DNA of 62,140 bases. Source: Aequorivita viscosa (GTDB lineage Bacteria; Bacteroidota; Bacteroidia; Flavobacteriales; Flavobacteriaceae). Of the stretch, positions 26,259-35,220 are shown piece by piece. The position numbers were made by a program, and so were the translations under genes. The stretch is taken from assembly GCF_900106795.1 (NCBI RefSeq), contig NZ_FNNS01000022.1, positions 1 to 62,140 of the forward strand, written 5' to 3'. The number at the start of each line of letters is the position of its first letter. Positions within the stretch are counted from its first letter, which is position 1. A model generated the notes under the pieces. That model made no database searches. It worked only from the letters and a program-made list of their open reading frames with translations, and had not been told where the DNA came from.

Positions 26259-26293
26259 TTCAAAATTCAGTATTCAAAATTCTTTATTCGATA
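26259..26293. repeat. TTC heptad array downstream of four-helix-bundle gene
   Basis: TTC at 26259, 26266, 26273, 26280 and 26287, five units at exact 7-bp steps, just before the paaH gene. Two or three further TTC steps (26181, 26189, 26196) fall within the restored C-terminus of the four-helix-bundle gene. Confidence 0.85.
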
Positions 26294-26309
26294 TTAAAAA
26301 AGTAGTAAT

Positions 26310-27482
26310 ATGATATTAAAAAACATTGGTATTATCGGCGCAGGAACAATGGGCGCTGGCATTGCACAAGTAGCTGCCACAGCTGGATGCACAGTGAAAA
26401 TTTACGATACAAAAACGGACGCTTTAGAAACTTCTAAAGCCGATTTAGAAAGAATAATGGATCGCTTAGTCGAAAAAGGACGAATCGATTCCGAAGAAAA
26501 GGAGCGAATCCAAAACAATATAAAATACGTCAACACTTTAAAGGAATTGAAAGATTCTGATATGACTATTGAAGCAATCGTTGAAAATTTGGACGTTAAG
26601 AAAAACGTGTTCTCAACGCTGGAAAAATTTGTGAGTGACGATTGTATCCTCGCTTCAAACACTTCGTCATTGTCTATTGCATCTATAGCTTCTTCATTAG
26701 AAAAACCAGAACGTTGCATCGGGATACATTTTTTCAACCCGGCACCTTTGATGAAATTGGTTGAGGTTATTCCAGCCATTCAGACTTCCATAGAGGTTTT
26801 AAACACTTCAGTTAAAACTATCAAGGACTGGGGAAAAACGGTTGCCGTCGCAAAAGATACTCCTGGGTTTATCGTAAACCGTGTTGCGCGTCCGTTTTAT
26901 GGTGAAGCACTTCGAATTTATGAAGAAGGAATTGCGGATTTTGCAACGATAGATTGGACAATGAAAAACTTCGGAGGTTTTAAAATGGGGCCATTCGAAC
27001 TTATGGATTTTATAGGAAACGACGTAAATTATACGGTTACCGAAACCGTTTTTAAAGCTTTCTACTACGATCCGAGATACAAGCCGTCTTTTACTCAAAA
27101 ACGTTTTGCAGAAGCTGGCTATCTAGGTCGTAAATCTGGTCGTGGATATTATAATTATTCCAAAAATGCCGTAAAAGCGGAACCTAATTTTCGAGAAGAA
27201 TTAAATGTTGAAGTACTGGTTTTCGAAAGAATACTTGTAATGCTCATCAACGAAGCTGCCGATGCACTTTTCTGGGGTATCGCTTCGGCAGAAGATATAG
27301 ATAATGCAATGACCAAAGGTGTAAACTATCCACAAGGACTATTGGCGTGGGCAAACGAAAAAGGTGTTGATTGGTGCGTCGAAAAAATGGACGAACTCTA
27401 TAATGAATACCACGAAGACCGTTATCGTTGCTCGCCCTTATTGCGCAAAATGAGAAAACAAGGGTCTAAATTCGATGTTTAA
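26310..27482 (+). CDS. paaH: 3-hydroxyadipyl-CoA dehydrogenase PaaH
   Basis: NAD-dependent oxidation of 3-hydroxyadipyl-CoA to 3-oxoadipyl-CoA. 390 residues: Rossmann NAD domain with IGIIGAGTMGAGIAQVAA at the start, catalytic His in CIGIHFFNPAPLMKLVEVIP (about 138), then VARPFYGEALRIYEEG and two C-terminal dimerisation segments (GPFELMDFIGNDV; NEAADALFWGIASAEDIDNAMTKGVNYPQG). The C-terminal repeat makes it longer than the ~285-residue form. Only 17 bp separate the last heptad unit from its ATG. Confidence 0.93.
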   Translation: MILKNIGIIGAGTMGAGIAQVAATAGCTVKIYDTKTDALETSKADLERIMDRLVEKGRIDSEEKERIQNNIKYVNTLKELKDSDMTIEAIVENLDVKKNVFSTLEKFVSDDCILASNTSSLSIASIASSLEKPERCIGIHFFNPAPLMKLVEVIPAIQTSIEVLNTSVKTIKDWGKTVAVAKDTPGFIVNRVARPFYGEALRIYEEGIADFATIDWTMKNFGGFKMGPFELMDFIGNDVNYTVTETVFKAFYYDPRYKPSFTQKRFAEAGYLGRKSGRGYYNYSKNAVKAEPNFREELNVEVLVFERILVMLINEAADALFWGIASAEDIDNAMTKGVNYPQGLLAWANEKGVDWCVEKMDELYNEYHEDRYRCSPLLRKMRKQGSKFDV

Positions 27483-27637
27483 TTCAATTTATTTGAATCC
27501 AAAAGTAATAGGCTTACACAATAAAACACCAAACAAAATAAATCACTATTCGAGAATTTCAAGGAATTGGTGACCACCATTTCAGAAGAAACGGAAGGAG
27601 CTAATTACAACATTTAGATTCTCTAAATTATTATATT

Positions 27638-28972
27638 ATGAAAAAATATACATATTTGATTCTAGCTGTAACGCTTGTTTTTGGATCCTGCGGAAACAAG
27701 AAAGAAGAGCAGAAGGCCCAAATCAATGAAACCGCCGAAACTGTGTTAGAAAAAGCAAAAAGAATTCACGATAACGTCATTACAATCGATACTCATGTGG
27801 ATTTTGATGTGCGCAATTTCACTTCAGAAACAAACTACACCCAAGAACTTCCTATTCAGGTAGATTTACCTAAAATGAATGCGGGCGGTTTGGATGCTGT
27901 GTTTTTAATCGTTTATACAGGGCAGGGCGAATTGACCGATGAAGGTTATAAAAAAGCTTATGAAAATGCAGATGCTAAATTCAAAGCAATTCACCGCTTA
28001 ACTGAAGAAATTGCTCCTGATCAGATTGAATTGGCGACTACTGCCGATGATGTTCGGAGTATTGTAAAATCAGGTAAAAAAGTTGCGCTCATTGGTATAG
28101 AAAATGGGTATCCTATGGGTAAGGATATTTCTAAACTTCAAGAGTTTTACGACCTTGGCGCTCGCTATATCTCCTTAGCTCACAACGGACATAACCAATT
28201 GGCAGATTCCAATACAGGAGAGGGGGACAATGTTTGGCTTTATGAAAACAACTTGAGTAAGCTAGGAAAAGAAGCTGTTGCCGAACTCAACCGTTTGGGA
28301 ATAATGATCGATGTTTCGCATCCTTCAACAGGTTCAAATAAAGAGACATTAGCACTTTCAAAAGCACCCGTAATTGCGTCACACTCTTCAGCACGAGCTG
28401 TGAATGATGTAAGTAGAAACCTTTGGGACGACGAACTATTGGCTATTAAACAAAACAGGGGCGTGGTTCAAGCCGTCGCATTTTCTAGTTACTTAAACTC
28501 TAAAAAAGATTCAATTCATAAAGCAGCATCCCGAAATATTCTTGAAGAAATTGCAAAAGATATGGATATGCAGATACTCACTTGGCAAGAGTATAGCAAG
28601 TTGGACGAAACTGAAGCCGATGCGTATCTCGATAAATACAGAGCCTTACAGGCCAAAGCTAAACCTCGTATTGAAAAAGAAGTGAACCCTATTGCGCCAC
28701 CCGTGGATGTAAAGGATTTTGTTGAACATATCGATTATATGGTAAAACTAATCGGCATTGACCACGTGGGAATCAGTTCCGATTTTGACGGAGGTGGCGG
28801 AGTTGAAGGTTGGAGAGATGCTTCAGAGACGTTTAATGTAACTTTAGAGTTGGTTGAACGCGGTTATAGCGAAGAGGATATTAAAAAACTTTGGGGTGAA
28901 AACTTACTTCGTGTTATGGATGAAGTAGCAGAAGTTGCAACTAAACTGCAAAGCAAAAGAGCAATTAATTAA
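27638..28972 (+). CDS. Membrane dipeptidase (M19) lipoprotein
   Basis: Zinc dipeptidase of the renal-dipeptidase family, 444 residues, anchored by a lipobox (LVFGSCGN, Cys about residue 19). Metal and active-site segments: TIDTHVDFDV, ISLAHNGHNQLADS, GIMIDVSHPS, VIASHSSARAV and IDHVGISSDFDGGG. It would cleave dipeptides in the periplasm. It is convergent with the AbgT-family transporter gene, sharing the terminator between them. Just upstream (27525-27616) a 29-codon open stretch without start looks like a gene remnant. Confidence 0.92.
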   Translation: MKKYTYLILAVTLVFGSCGNKKEEQKAQINETAETVLEKAKRIHDNVITIDTHVDFDVRNFTSETNYTQELPIQVDLPKMNAGGLDAVFLIVYTGQGELTDEGYKKAYENADAKFKAIHRLTEEIAPDQIELATTADDVRSIVKSGKKVALIGIENGYPMGKDISKLQEFYDLGARYISLAHNGHNQLADSNTGEGDNVWLYENNLSKLGKEAVAELNRLGIMIDVSHPSTGSNKETLALSKAPVIASHSSARAVNDVSRNLWDDELLAIKQNRGVVQAVAFSSYLNSKKDSIHKAASRNILEEIAKDMDMQILTWQEYSKLDETEADAYLDKYRALQAKAKPRIEKEVNPIAPPVDVKDFVEHIDYMVKLIGIDHVGISSDFDGGGGVEGWRDASETFNVTLELVERGYSEEDIKKLWGENLLRVMDEVAEVATKLQSKRAIN

Positions 28973-28996
28973 AACATCTTTGCAACTTATCACATC

Positions 28997-29036
28997 AAAA
29001 AAAGCCTTCCCGGAAATTATTCAGAAAGGCTTTTTT
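28997..29036. terminator. Bidirectional terminator
   Basis: AAAAAAAGCCTT / AAGGCTTTTTT stem with a 17-base loop, between the convergent dipeptidase and AbgT genes. Confidence 0.85.
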
Positions 29037-29055
29037 GTTTAGTCAAGGTTCTGTG

Positions 29056-30612
29056 TTATGGAGCGATATACTCATAACTCGCCTGCAATCCTAGAGGAAT
29101 ACCTAACGCCCAATAAACCAAAAGGAAAATTGTCCATAAAACGAAGAACGCGATAGAATAAGGTACCATTGTAGAAACCAACGTTCCTATTCCCGTGCCT
29201 TTTACATACTTCTGACAGTAAACCACTACCAACGGGAAATAAGGCATCAGTGGTGTGATAATATTCGACACCGAATCTCCAACTCTATAGGAAGCTTGCG
29301 TAAGATCGGGTGAAATCCCCAATTGCATCAACATTGGAACCATTATAGGAGCGATAAGCGCCCATTTTGCAGATGCCGATCCAATAAAAATATTCACAAA
29401 GCCAGTAAGTACGATAATTCCTACAATTGTAATTTGGGCAGGTAGGTTTAAAGCCTGTAGTCCTGACGCTCCTTTTAACGCCAACAGTGCTCCAAGATTC
29501 GATTTTGCAAAAGCATCGATAAACAACGCACAGAAAAAAGCCATCACTATATAGTAACTCATGCCGCTCATAGATTTGGTCATACTTTCAATAATGTCTT
29601 TACTTGTTTTAAAAGTTTTCGACATCATTCCATAAACCACTCCAGGAATTAAGAAAATGATAAAAATCAACGGTACAATAGACTGCATTAAAGGCGCAGA
29701 AAAAGAGGTGATTTCGCCCTCGGCATCACGTAAGGCAGAGTCTTCAGGGAAAGCCCAAAAGAAAAGTCCTATCAAACCTAAAATCATTGCTAGACAGGCC
29801 GTATAAAATGCCTTTTTTTCTTTTTTATCCAAGGCACCCATATTTACCTCTTCTCCTTCTTCAACAACTACGGGAACTTTTTTCAATCTTGGTTCCACAA
29901 TTCTGTCGGTAACGTACCATCCAATTAAAACAATTAGAATAGTCGATGCCGAAGTAAAATACCAGTTGTTTAAAGGGTTTAATTGAATGGCAGGGTCAAT
30001 AATTCTAGCTGCAGATTGTGTAAACCCTTGTAGTAAAGGGTCAATTCCTGAAGGCACGAAATTAGCACTAAAGCCGCCAGAAACTCCAGCAAAAGCGGCT
30101 GCTATACCCGCAATTGGGTGTCGTCCTGCGGCATAAAATATTATTCCGCCCAACGGAATTACCAAAACGTAACCCGCATCAGTTGCTGTGTGAGAAACAA
30201 TGGCAACCAATACTAACATTGGAGTTAAAAGTTTTTTAGGAGTTACTTTCAACATCGATTTTAGTCCAGCATTTATAAATCCTGAATGTTCCGCGACTCC
30301 CACTCCAAGCATTGCAACAAGCACGATTCCCAACGGAGCAAAGCTGGTAAAAGTGGTTACCATTCCTGACAAAAACTTCGCTAAAGCTGCGCTAGTTAGT
30401 AAATTATGTATTTGAATGGCTTCCCCTGTGGAAGGGTCGATTTCCGAAAATTGAACCGAGGAAAAAAGGGCAGATAACACCCAAATTAGCAGCATTAAGC
30501 CGAAAAATAAAATCGCGGGATCGGGAAGTTTGTTTCCAATGCGTTCAACCGAATCTAGAATGCGAGTAACGAATCCCTTTTTTTCTGAAGTAGTGTCTTT
30601 TGTTGTATTCAT
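29056..30612 (-). CDS. AbgT-family transporter
   Basis: Inner-membrane protein of 518 residues of the AbgT family (E. coli AbgT imports p-aminobenzoyl-glutamate; MtrF-type members export sulfonamides). Diagnostic stretches are LDSVERIGNKLPDPAILFFGLM at the N-terminus, FAPLGIVLVAMLGVGVAEHSG, FVNIFIGSASAKWALIAPIMVPM and YRVGDSVSNIITPLMPYFPL. The transported substrate cannot be deduced. The neighbouring dipeptidase, convergent with it, could act on peptides or on glutamate conjugates, but no direct link is shown. Confidence 0.93.
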   Translation of the reverse strand: MNTTKDTTSEKKGFVTRILDSVERIGNKLPDPAILFFGLMLLIWVLSALFSSVQFSEIDPSTGEAIQIHNLLTSAALAKFLSGMVTTFTSFAPLGIVLVAMLGVGVAEHSGFINAGLKSMLKVTPKKLLTPMLVLVAIVSHTATDAGYVLVIPLGGIIFYAAGRHPIAGIAAAFAGVSGGFSANFVPSGIDPLLQGFTQSAARIIDPAIQLNPLNNWYFTSASTILIVLIGWYVTDRIVEPRLKKVPVVVEEGEEVNMGALDKKEKKAFYTACLAMILGLIGLFFWAFPEDSALRDAEGEITSFSAPLMQSIVPLIFIIFLIPGVVYGMMSKTFKTSKDIIESMTKSMSGMSYYIVMAFFCALFIDAFAKSNLGALLALKGASGLQALNLPAQITIVGIIVLTGFVNIFIGSASAKWALIAPIMVPMLMQLGISPDLTQASYRVGDSVSNIITPLMPYFPLVVVYCQKYVKGTGIGTLVSTMVPYSIAFFVLWTIFLLVYWALGIPLGLQASYEYIAP

Positions 30613-30759
30613 GTCTTTTTTGTAGGAACAGTCAAATTATTAGTATATCAATCCATTTGCAGATTAAAAAAAGGACTAACTTACAATTATTTCTTAAAAT
30701 TTACCGAATTAAGATGCTTAGAATGTCAATAACGCTAATATTTTTGCGTTAAATTCATT

Positions 30760-31953
30760 TTAAGTAATTCGGTAATATCCCGTTTTTAAATAAGCGCCTT
30801 CATCAAAAGCTACAGGATGATCGATGTCGTGTTGTGTAAATTCTTCCAATTCAAAAGGAACTCCCAATCGCTCAAATTCTTCTTGATGCACCTCTAAAAA
30901 CTCATTGGCCGAAATTCTTGACGAACAGGAAGCCAAAATCAATATTCCTTTTTTCCTCGTTAGCTGAATTCCTAAAGTTGTTAATTCTGCATACTTTTTT
31001 TTAGCTACATCTATTTCCTTTTTACTTTTTGCGAAAGATGGTGGGTCGATTATCACAATGTCATATTGCTTTTTCTTAGTAACCAATTCCTTTAATAGTA
31101 CAAAAGCGTCACCATCTAAGATTAAGTGTTGTCCTGAATGTTCGTTTAATTGAGTATTTTGTTTCGCCAGCTCCAAGGCTTGTTTGCTAAAATCTAGGCT
31201 CGTTACTTCTTTTGCGCCACCCGATAATGCGTGAACTGAAAAGCCGCCAGCGTATGAAAACACGTCTAAAACAGTTTTGTTTTTTGAAATTTGACCAACT
31301 TTATATCGGTTAGCACGGTGGTCTAAGAAAAATCCAGTTTTATGTCCAAGTAATACATCTGCTTGAAACTGTACTCCATATTCTTTAAAAGAGACAATAG
31401 AGTTTTTGAAATCTCCAAAAAGCACATCGCCTTCCTTAGAAGGGATATTCATTTTCTGAAGGTTCCTGCTCAGGCGAAGCACTAGACTTTCTGCGTTACT
31501 TATTTCGGCAATTGCCGGTACTATCATTTTCAGGTAAGGTAGCCAAATGGGAGAATACAGTTTTACAACGCCAACTTTATTATAAACATCAACAATAAGA
31601 CCTGGCAAGCTATCATTTTCACCAAAAATCAAGCGATAAGCATTGGTGTCTGTTTCTAATAACGGCTTTCGAATTTGAAATGCTTCAAAAATTTTTTCCT
31701 TAAAAAACATCTCATCAATTTTTGCTGAACCCCCTAAATGAATCATTTTTATCCGAATGGGCGAATCGGGATCGTACAAACCAATGCCAAACACTTTGTT
31801 ATTCCGCTGATCAAATAAAACGGCAAGATCGCCAGCTTTACCGGCCTTGTTAATTTTTTCAATACTATCAGAAAAAATCCAAGGATGTCCTTGTTTTACA
31901 ATCTTTTCTGCTCCTATTCGCAGTTTTACAGCCAATGCAATTGGGTTTGTCAT
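30760..31953 (-). CDS. RlmI-like class I rRNA methyltransferase (PUA + SAM)
   Basis: A 397-residue enzyme of the RlmI family, which makes m5C in 23S rRNA (C1962 in E. coli). N-terminal PUA domain (KIVKQGHPWIFSDSI), then the EEHD-like middle domain (YRLIFGENDSLPGLIVDVY), then a Rossmann SAM domain with VLDVFSYAGGFSVHALSGGAKEVTSLDFS, LDGDAF and the catalytic-region IIDPPSFAKSKKE followed by LASCSSRI with the nucleophilic Cys. Divergent from paaI. Confidence 0.92.
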   Translation of the reverse strand: MTNPIALAVKLRIGAEKIVKQGHPWIFSDSIEKINKAGKAGDLAVLFDQRNNKVFGIGLYDPDSPIRIKMIHLGGSAKIDEMFFKEKIFEAFQIRKPLLETDTNAYRLIFGENDSLPGLIVDVYNKVGVVKLYSPIWLPYLKMIVPAIAEISNAESLVLRLSRNLQKMNIPSKEGDVLFGDFKNSIVSFKEYGVQFQADVLLGHKTGFFLDHRANRYKVGQISKNKTVLDVFSYAGGFSVHALSGGAKEVTSLDFSKQALELAKQNTQLNEHSGQHLILDGDAFVLLKELVTKKKQYDIVIIDPPSFAKSKKEIDVAKKKYAELTTLGIQLTRKKGILILASCSSRISANEFLEVHQEEFERLGVPFELEEFTQHDIDHPVAFDEGAYLKTGYYRIT

Positions 31954-32052
31954 AATGAGTTTTTTGAAGCGGTGAAAGTATAGTTATTTTAAATAAGAAA
32001 AAAGAATAGCGAAACCCATAGGAAATATTGAAGTATTATAAAGTTGGAGTTT

Positions 32053-32085
32053 TTGAAGAAATCTATTTATATTATTCTATTTTTG
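32053..32085 (+). promoter_or_regulatory. paaI promoter (TTG-N22-TATTTTTG)
   Basis: TTG at 32053-32055 and TATTTTTG at 32078-32085. The promoter falls inside the longest reading frame from 32028, supporting translation from the internal ATG at 32121 instead. Confidence 0.55.
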
Positions 32086-32120
32086 ATAGAAATGAAGCTT
32101 ATTTCACCTTACAATCAAAT

Positions 32121-32567
32121 ATGAAAGAAGGAAATACAAAAGTAGGAAGTGTAAAAATCAATCCTGAAGAAATTCCAGTTAAAATGCTTTCGTTAGACCC
32201 ATTTAGCTCGTGGCTCGGAATTGAAATTCTGGAAGCCGAAAAAGGCAGGGTTAAGCTTGGAATGCGCATTCGGAAAGAAATGCTCAATAGTATGAATAAA
32301 GCCCATGGCGGCATTTCATATTCGTTGGCAGATACTGCTTTCGGGTTTGCTGCAAATACGCACGGAAAATATGCAGTGTCTATTGAAACTTCAATTAATC
32401 ATATTGAAGCGCTAAATGAAGGCGATTATTTAATAGCAGAATCTGTAATTGAAAAAGTAGGCAATAAACTTGGGTTTAATATTGTGGAAATAAAACGAGG
32501 CGATGATTTGGTAGCCCTTTTTAAAGGAGTGGTTTATAGAACCTCGAAAGATTGGACTGAAGAATAA
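32121..32567 (+). CDS. paaI: Hydroxyphenylacetyl-CoA/acyl-CoA thioesterase PaaI
   Basis: Single hot-dog thioesterase of 148 residues that rescues CoA from dead-end phenylacetate intermediates. Signature MNKAHGGISYSLADTAFGFAANT carries the active-site Asp, with HGG before it; GDYLIAESVIEKVGNKLGFNIVEI ends the fold. The frame is open from 32028, but the extra 31 residues are unlike the family and cover a promoter, so ATG 32121 is chosen. It lies apart from the other paa genes, behind the convergent dipeptidase/AbgT block. Confidence 0.9.
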   Translation: MKEGNTKVGSVKINPEEIPVKMLSLDPFSSWLGIEILEAEKGRVKLGMRIRKEMLNSMNKAHGGISYSLADTAFGFAANTHGKYAVSIETSINHIEALNEGDYLIAESVIEKVGNKLGFNIVEIKRGDDLVALFKGVVYRTSKDWTEE

Positions 32568-32896
32568 AAAAAGTAGGTGTATAAACAGGCCCCATAATTT
32601 TCTAATACTTCAAATTTGGAACATAATTATTCATTTGCTTCCTATGTAAATTTGAATAGTTTTTTTAAATTTCATTTAAGAGAAAATATTTGTGTGGATA
32701 GCTTTACAGTTGCTTTTTCATATCTTCATTATTTTCAATAAATCATAGTAATTGTTATCGCTTTTTAGTGTTAAAAGACAGAAGGTAAGGTGATTTTTTA
32801 ACACCTAGATAGATTAGAATTTTTGGTAAAGCTTAACGTTTTAGAAATGTACTTTTCTATAGTTTTACCAAGCTGTTTATAAACCAAATAAGAAAA
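32568..32896. other. 329-bp non-coding stretch before nhaA
   Basis: AT-rich, with no credible reading frame. It holds one perfect TAnnTTTG box (TAAATTTG at 32647-32654), which if used would give a leader of about 240 nt for nhaA. No hairpin with T-run, no repeat of the heptad or dRS3 types and no known riboswitch pattern was recognised. Confidence 0.4.
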
Positions 32897-34219
32897 ATGC
32901 AAATGAAAATATACCCTATAGATCGAATAAAAAGACCTTTTGTGAAAATGATGAAAGAGGAGAAGTCTGGATCCCTTGTTTTAGGATTTAGTATTCTTGT
33001 CGCATTTGCACTCGCTAACTCTCCGTGGCACGAACAATATCATCTCTTTTTTGAACACAAGCTTGGTTTTCAATTCGATGGAAAACCCTATTTAGAATAC
33101 ACTATTTCCGAATGGATTAACGATGGGTTAATGGCTATGTTCTTTTTTGTCGTTGGGTTGGAACTCAAAAGAGAAATCGTGGCAGGGGAACTATCGAATA
33201 TTCGAAAGGCAATGTTGCCAATTTCGGCTGCAATTGGTGGAATGATAGTTCCAGCAATAATTTATCTTCTATTGAATCCAACAGGAGAAGTTCACAGCGG
33301 ATGGGGTATCCCAATGGCTACCGATATTGCTTTGGCTCTTGGTGTGCTCTACCTTTTAGGAAATAGAATACCATTAGTTTTAAAGGTTTTTTTAACGGCT
33401 TTAGCAATTGTCGATGACCTTGGAGCTGTTTTGGTTATCGCATTCTTCTATACTTCAAATATTTCATTTTTAAATCTGGCGTTAGGCTTCGCGTTTCTGA
33501 TGTTGATGTTTATCGGAAACCGTTTGGGTGTGAGAAACCTCTTTTACTATGCTATAATTGGCATTGTAGGGGTATGGACAGCATTTTTACTATCTGGAAT
33601 CCACGCTACAATTGCCGCAGTATTAGCTGCCTTCATGATTCCTGCTGAAGTAAGAATTAAAGAAGGTATTTATGTAGCTCGTATTAAAAAACACTTACTT
33701 CGTTTTACGCATACCGATCCAAATGATAATATCCCAACCCTAACTCACGAACAATTAGAAATTTTAGAAAGAGTTAATGAAGATACCAAGAGGGCTATGC
33801 CACCATTGCAAAAACTTGAGCATGCAATGACTCCTTTCGTGAACTTTGTTGTGCTTCCTATTTTTGCGCTGGCAAATGCCGGGGTTACCGTGTTTAATAT
33901 AGATGTTGATACACTATTTAACACCAATGTTGCCATCGGAGTTGGATTAGGGCTTATTTTAGGAAAGCTTTTTGGTATCGTAGGTTTTTCTTGGTTAGCT
34001 GTTAAATTGAAAATCTCATCGTTTCCAAAAGAAATGAATCTTAAAAACCTCGCTGGTTTAGCACTTTTAGCATCAATCGGATTTACAATGTCGCTTTTTA
34101 TTACCCAATTAGCTTTCTCTCACGAAGAATATAAAACACAGGCAAAAATTGGAATTTTCGTCGCGTCTATACTTGGTGGTCTTTTAGGTTATTTGATTCT
34201 AAGGAAACAACCAAAATAG
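32897..34219 (+). CDS. nhaA: Na+/H+ antiporter NhaA
   Basis: Inner-membrane antiporter, 440 residues, about 12 membrane segments. Hallmarks: FALANSPWHEQYH, DGLMAMFFFVVGLELKREIVAGEL, GWGIPMATDIALALGVL and TALAIVDDLGAVLVIAFFY with the two transport Asp residues, then LLSGIHATIAAVLAAFMIPAEVR. It exports Na+ in exchange for protons. Fits a salt-exposed lifestyle together with the ion-pumping pyrophosphatase. The zinc-peptidase gene follows after 50 bp. Confidence 0.97.
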   Translation: MQMKIYPIDRIKRPFVKMMKEEKSGSLVLGFSILVAFALANSPWHEQYHLFFEHKLGFQFDGKPYLEYTISEWINDGLMAMFFFVVGLELKREIVAGELSNIRKAMLPISAAIGGMIVPAIIYLLLNPTGEVHSGWGIPMATDIALALGVLYLLGNRIPLVLKVFLTALAIVDDLGAVLVIAFFYTSNISFLNLALGFAFLMLMFIGNRLGVRNLFYYAIIGIVGVWTAFLLSGIHATIAAVLAAFMIPAEVRIKEGIYVARIKKHLLRFTHTDPNDNIPTLTHEQLEILERVNEDTKRAMPPLQKLEHAMTPFVNFVVLPIFALANAGVTVFNIDVDTLFNTNVAIGVGLGLILGKLFGIVGFSWLAVKLKISSFPKEMNLKNLAGLALLASIGFTMSLFITQLAFSHEEYKTQAKIGIFVASILGGLLGYLILRKQPK

Positions 34220-34269
34220 AAATCGACTTCCATATAAATAATTTAAAAGCTATAACTAATCAATAAAAT

Positions 34270-35130
34270 ATGAAGTGGAAAGGAAGGAGACAAAGTGATA
34301 ACCTCGACGATCGTCGTGGAATGAGTTCTAAAGGTAAACTTGCCGCAGGAGGAGGTGTTATAGCCTTAATTATTATTGCGTTACAGTTTTTTGGTGGTGA
34401 AACAGGCAAAACCCTAGCGCCTATTGTTGAACAAATTGGAAATAGTCAAACCATTCAGCAAACCGAACAAAGAGAACTCACTGCGCAAGAAAAAGAAATG
34501 GGCGCTTTTATGGGAACCGTCTTAGCAGATACTGAAGACATTTGGAGTCAAATTTTTAATGAGAATAATCTAGGGCAATACCAAAAACCTACGATGGTTC
34601 TTCTTACCGATGCAGTTAGTACGGGTTGCGGAAATGCCAGTTCGGCTTCTGGGCCTTTTTATTGCCCTGCCGACCAAAACGTATATATGGATTTGGCGTT
34701 TTTTGACAAATTAAAGACTCGTTTTGGAGCAAAAGGTGGAGATTTTGCAATTGCTTACGTAACTGCGCACGAAATAGGTCATCACGTGCAAACACTTCTC
34801 GGAACATCACAAAAAGTAAGTAAACTCCAACGACAAACTAACAAAACCGAAGCCAATAAACTTTCCGTAGCTTTGGAACTTCAAGCAGACTTTTACGCGG
34901 GAGTTTGGGCGCATTATAACAGGGAATATTTAGAAGAAGGCGATATTGAAGAAGCCCTAAGTGCCGCAAATGCCGTTGGAGACGATGCGATTCAAAAAAG
35001 AACAAGAGGAGATGTAATTCCAGACAGCTTTACCCACGGAACCTCTGACCAACGTATGAAATGGTTTATGAAAGGGTATAATACAGGGGATGTAAAACAA
35101 GGCGACACCTTTTCAGAAATAATAAATTAA
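34270..35130 (+). CDS. YpfJ-type neutral zinc metallopeptidase
   Basis: A 286-residue protein with one membrane helix near residues 22-38 (LAAGGGVIALIIIALQFFGG) and the start MKWKGRRQSDNLDDRRG, which is characteristic of the family. The zinc site is YVTAHEIGHHVQ (about residue 170), followed by LELQADFYAGVWAH with the third ligand. Substrates are unknown. A GAT/ATC heptad array begins 7 bp after its stop and ends at the paaJ start codon. Confidence 0.9.
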   Translation: MKWKGRRQSDNLDDRRGMSSKGKLAAGGGVIALIIIALQFFGGETGKTLAPIVEQIGNSQTIQQTEQRELTAQEKEMGAFMGTVLADTEDIWSQIFNENNLGQYQKPTMVLLTDAVSTGCGNASSASGPFYCPADQNVYMDLAFFDKLKTRFGAKGGDFAIAYVTAHEIGHHVQTLLGTSQKVSKLQRQTNKTEANKLSVALELQADFYAGVWAHYNREYLEEGDIEEALSAANAVGDDAIQKRTRGDVIPDSFTHGTSDQRMKWFMKGYNTGDVKQGDTFSEIIN

Positions 35131-35136
35131 CAAAAA

Positions 35137-35220
35137 GATTAATGATTGTTGTTTAACGATTTTTGATTCGAAAGGGAAAATCAAAAATCGTCAATCGTTA
35201 ATCTAAAATCAAAAATCAAA
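35137..35220. repeat. Inverted GAT/ATC heptad array upstream of paaJ
   Basis: GAT-type anchors at 35137, 35144, 35151 (GTT), 35158 and 35165, then ATC at 35180, 35187, 35194, 35201, 35208 and 35215. Every step within each half is exactly 7 bp, while the four other bases vary. The ATG of paaJ is the next codon, so the whole leader of that gene is repeat sequence. Confidence 0.92.

Noticed and set aside
29056-30612. AbgT transporter and the M19 dipeptidase as parts of phenylacetate uptake
   Set aside because: Neither family has a known link to phenylacetate and they are on convergent strands; treated as bystanders.
32028-32120. Longer start for PaaI
   Set aside because: The added residues cover a good promoter and do not resemble PaaI; ATG 32121 fits the family start.
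32568-32896. Sodium- or cation-responsive riboswitch before nhaA
   Set aside because: No recognisable conserved riboswitch core or terminator hairpin could be found in the leader.
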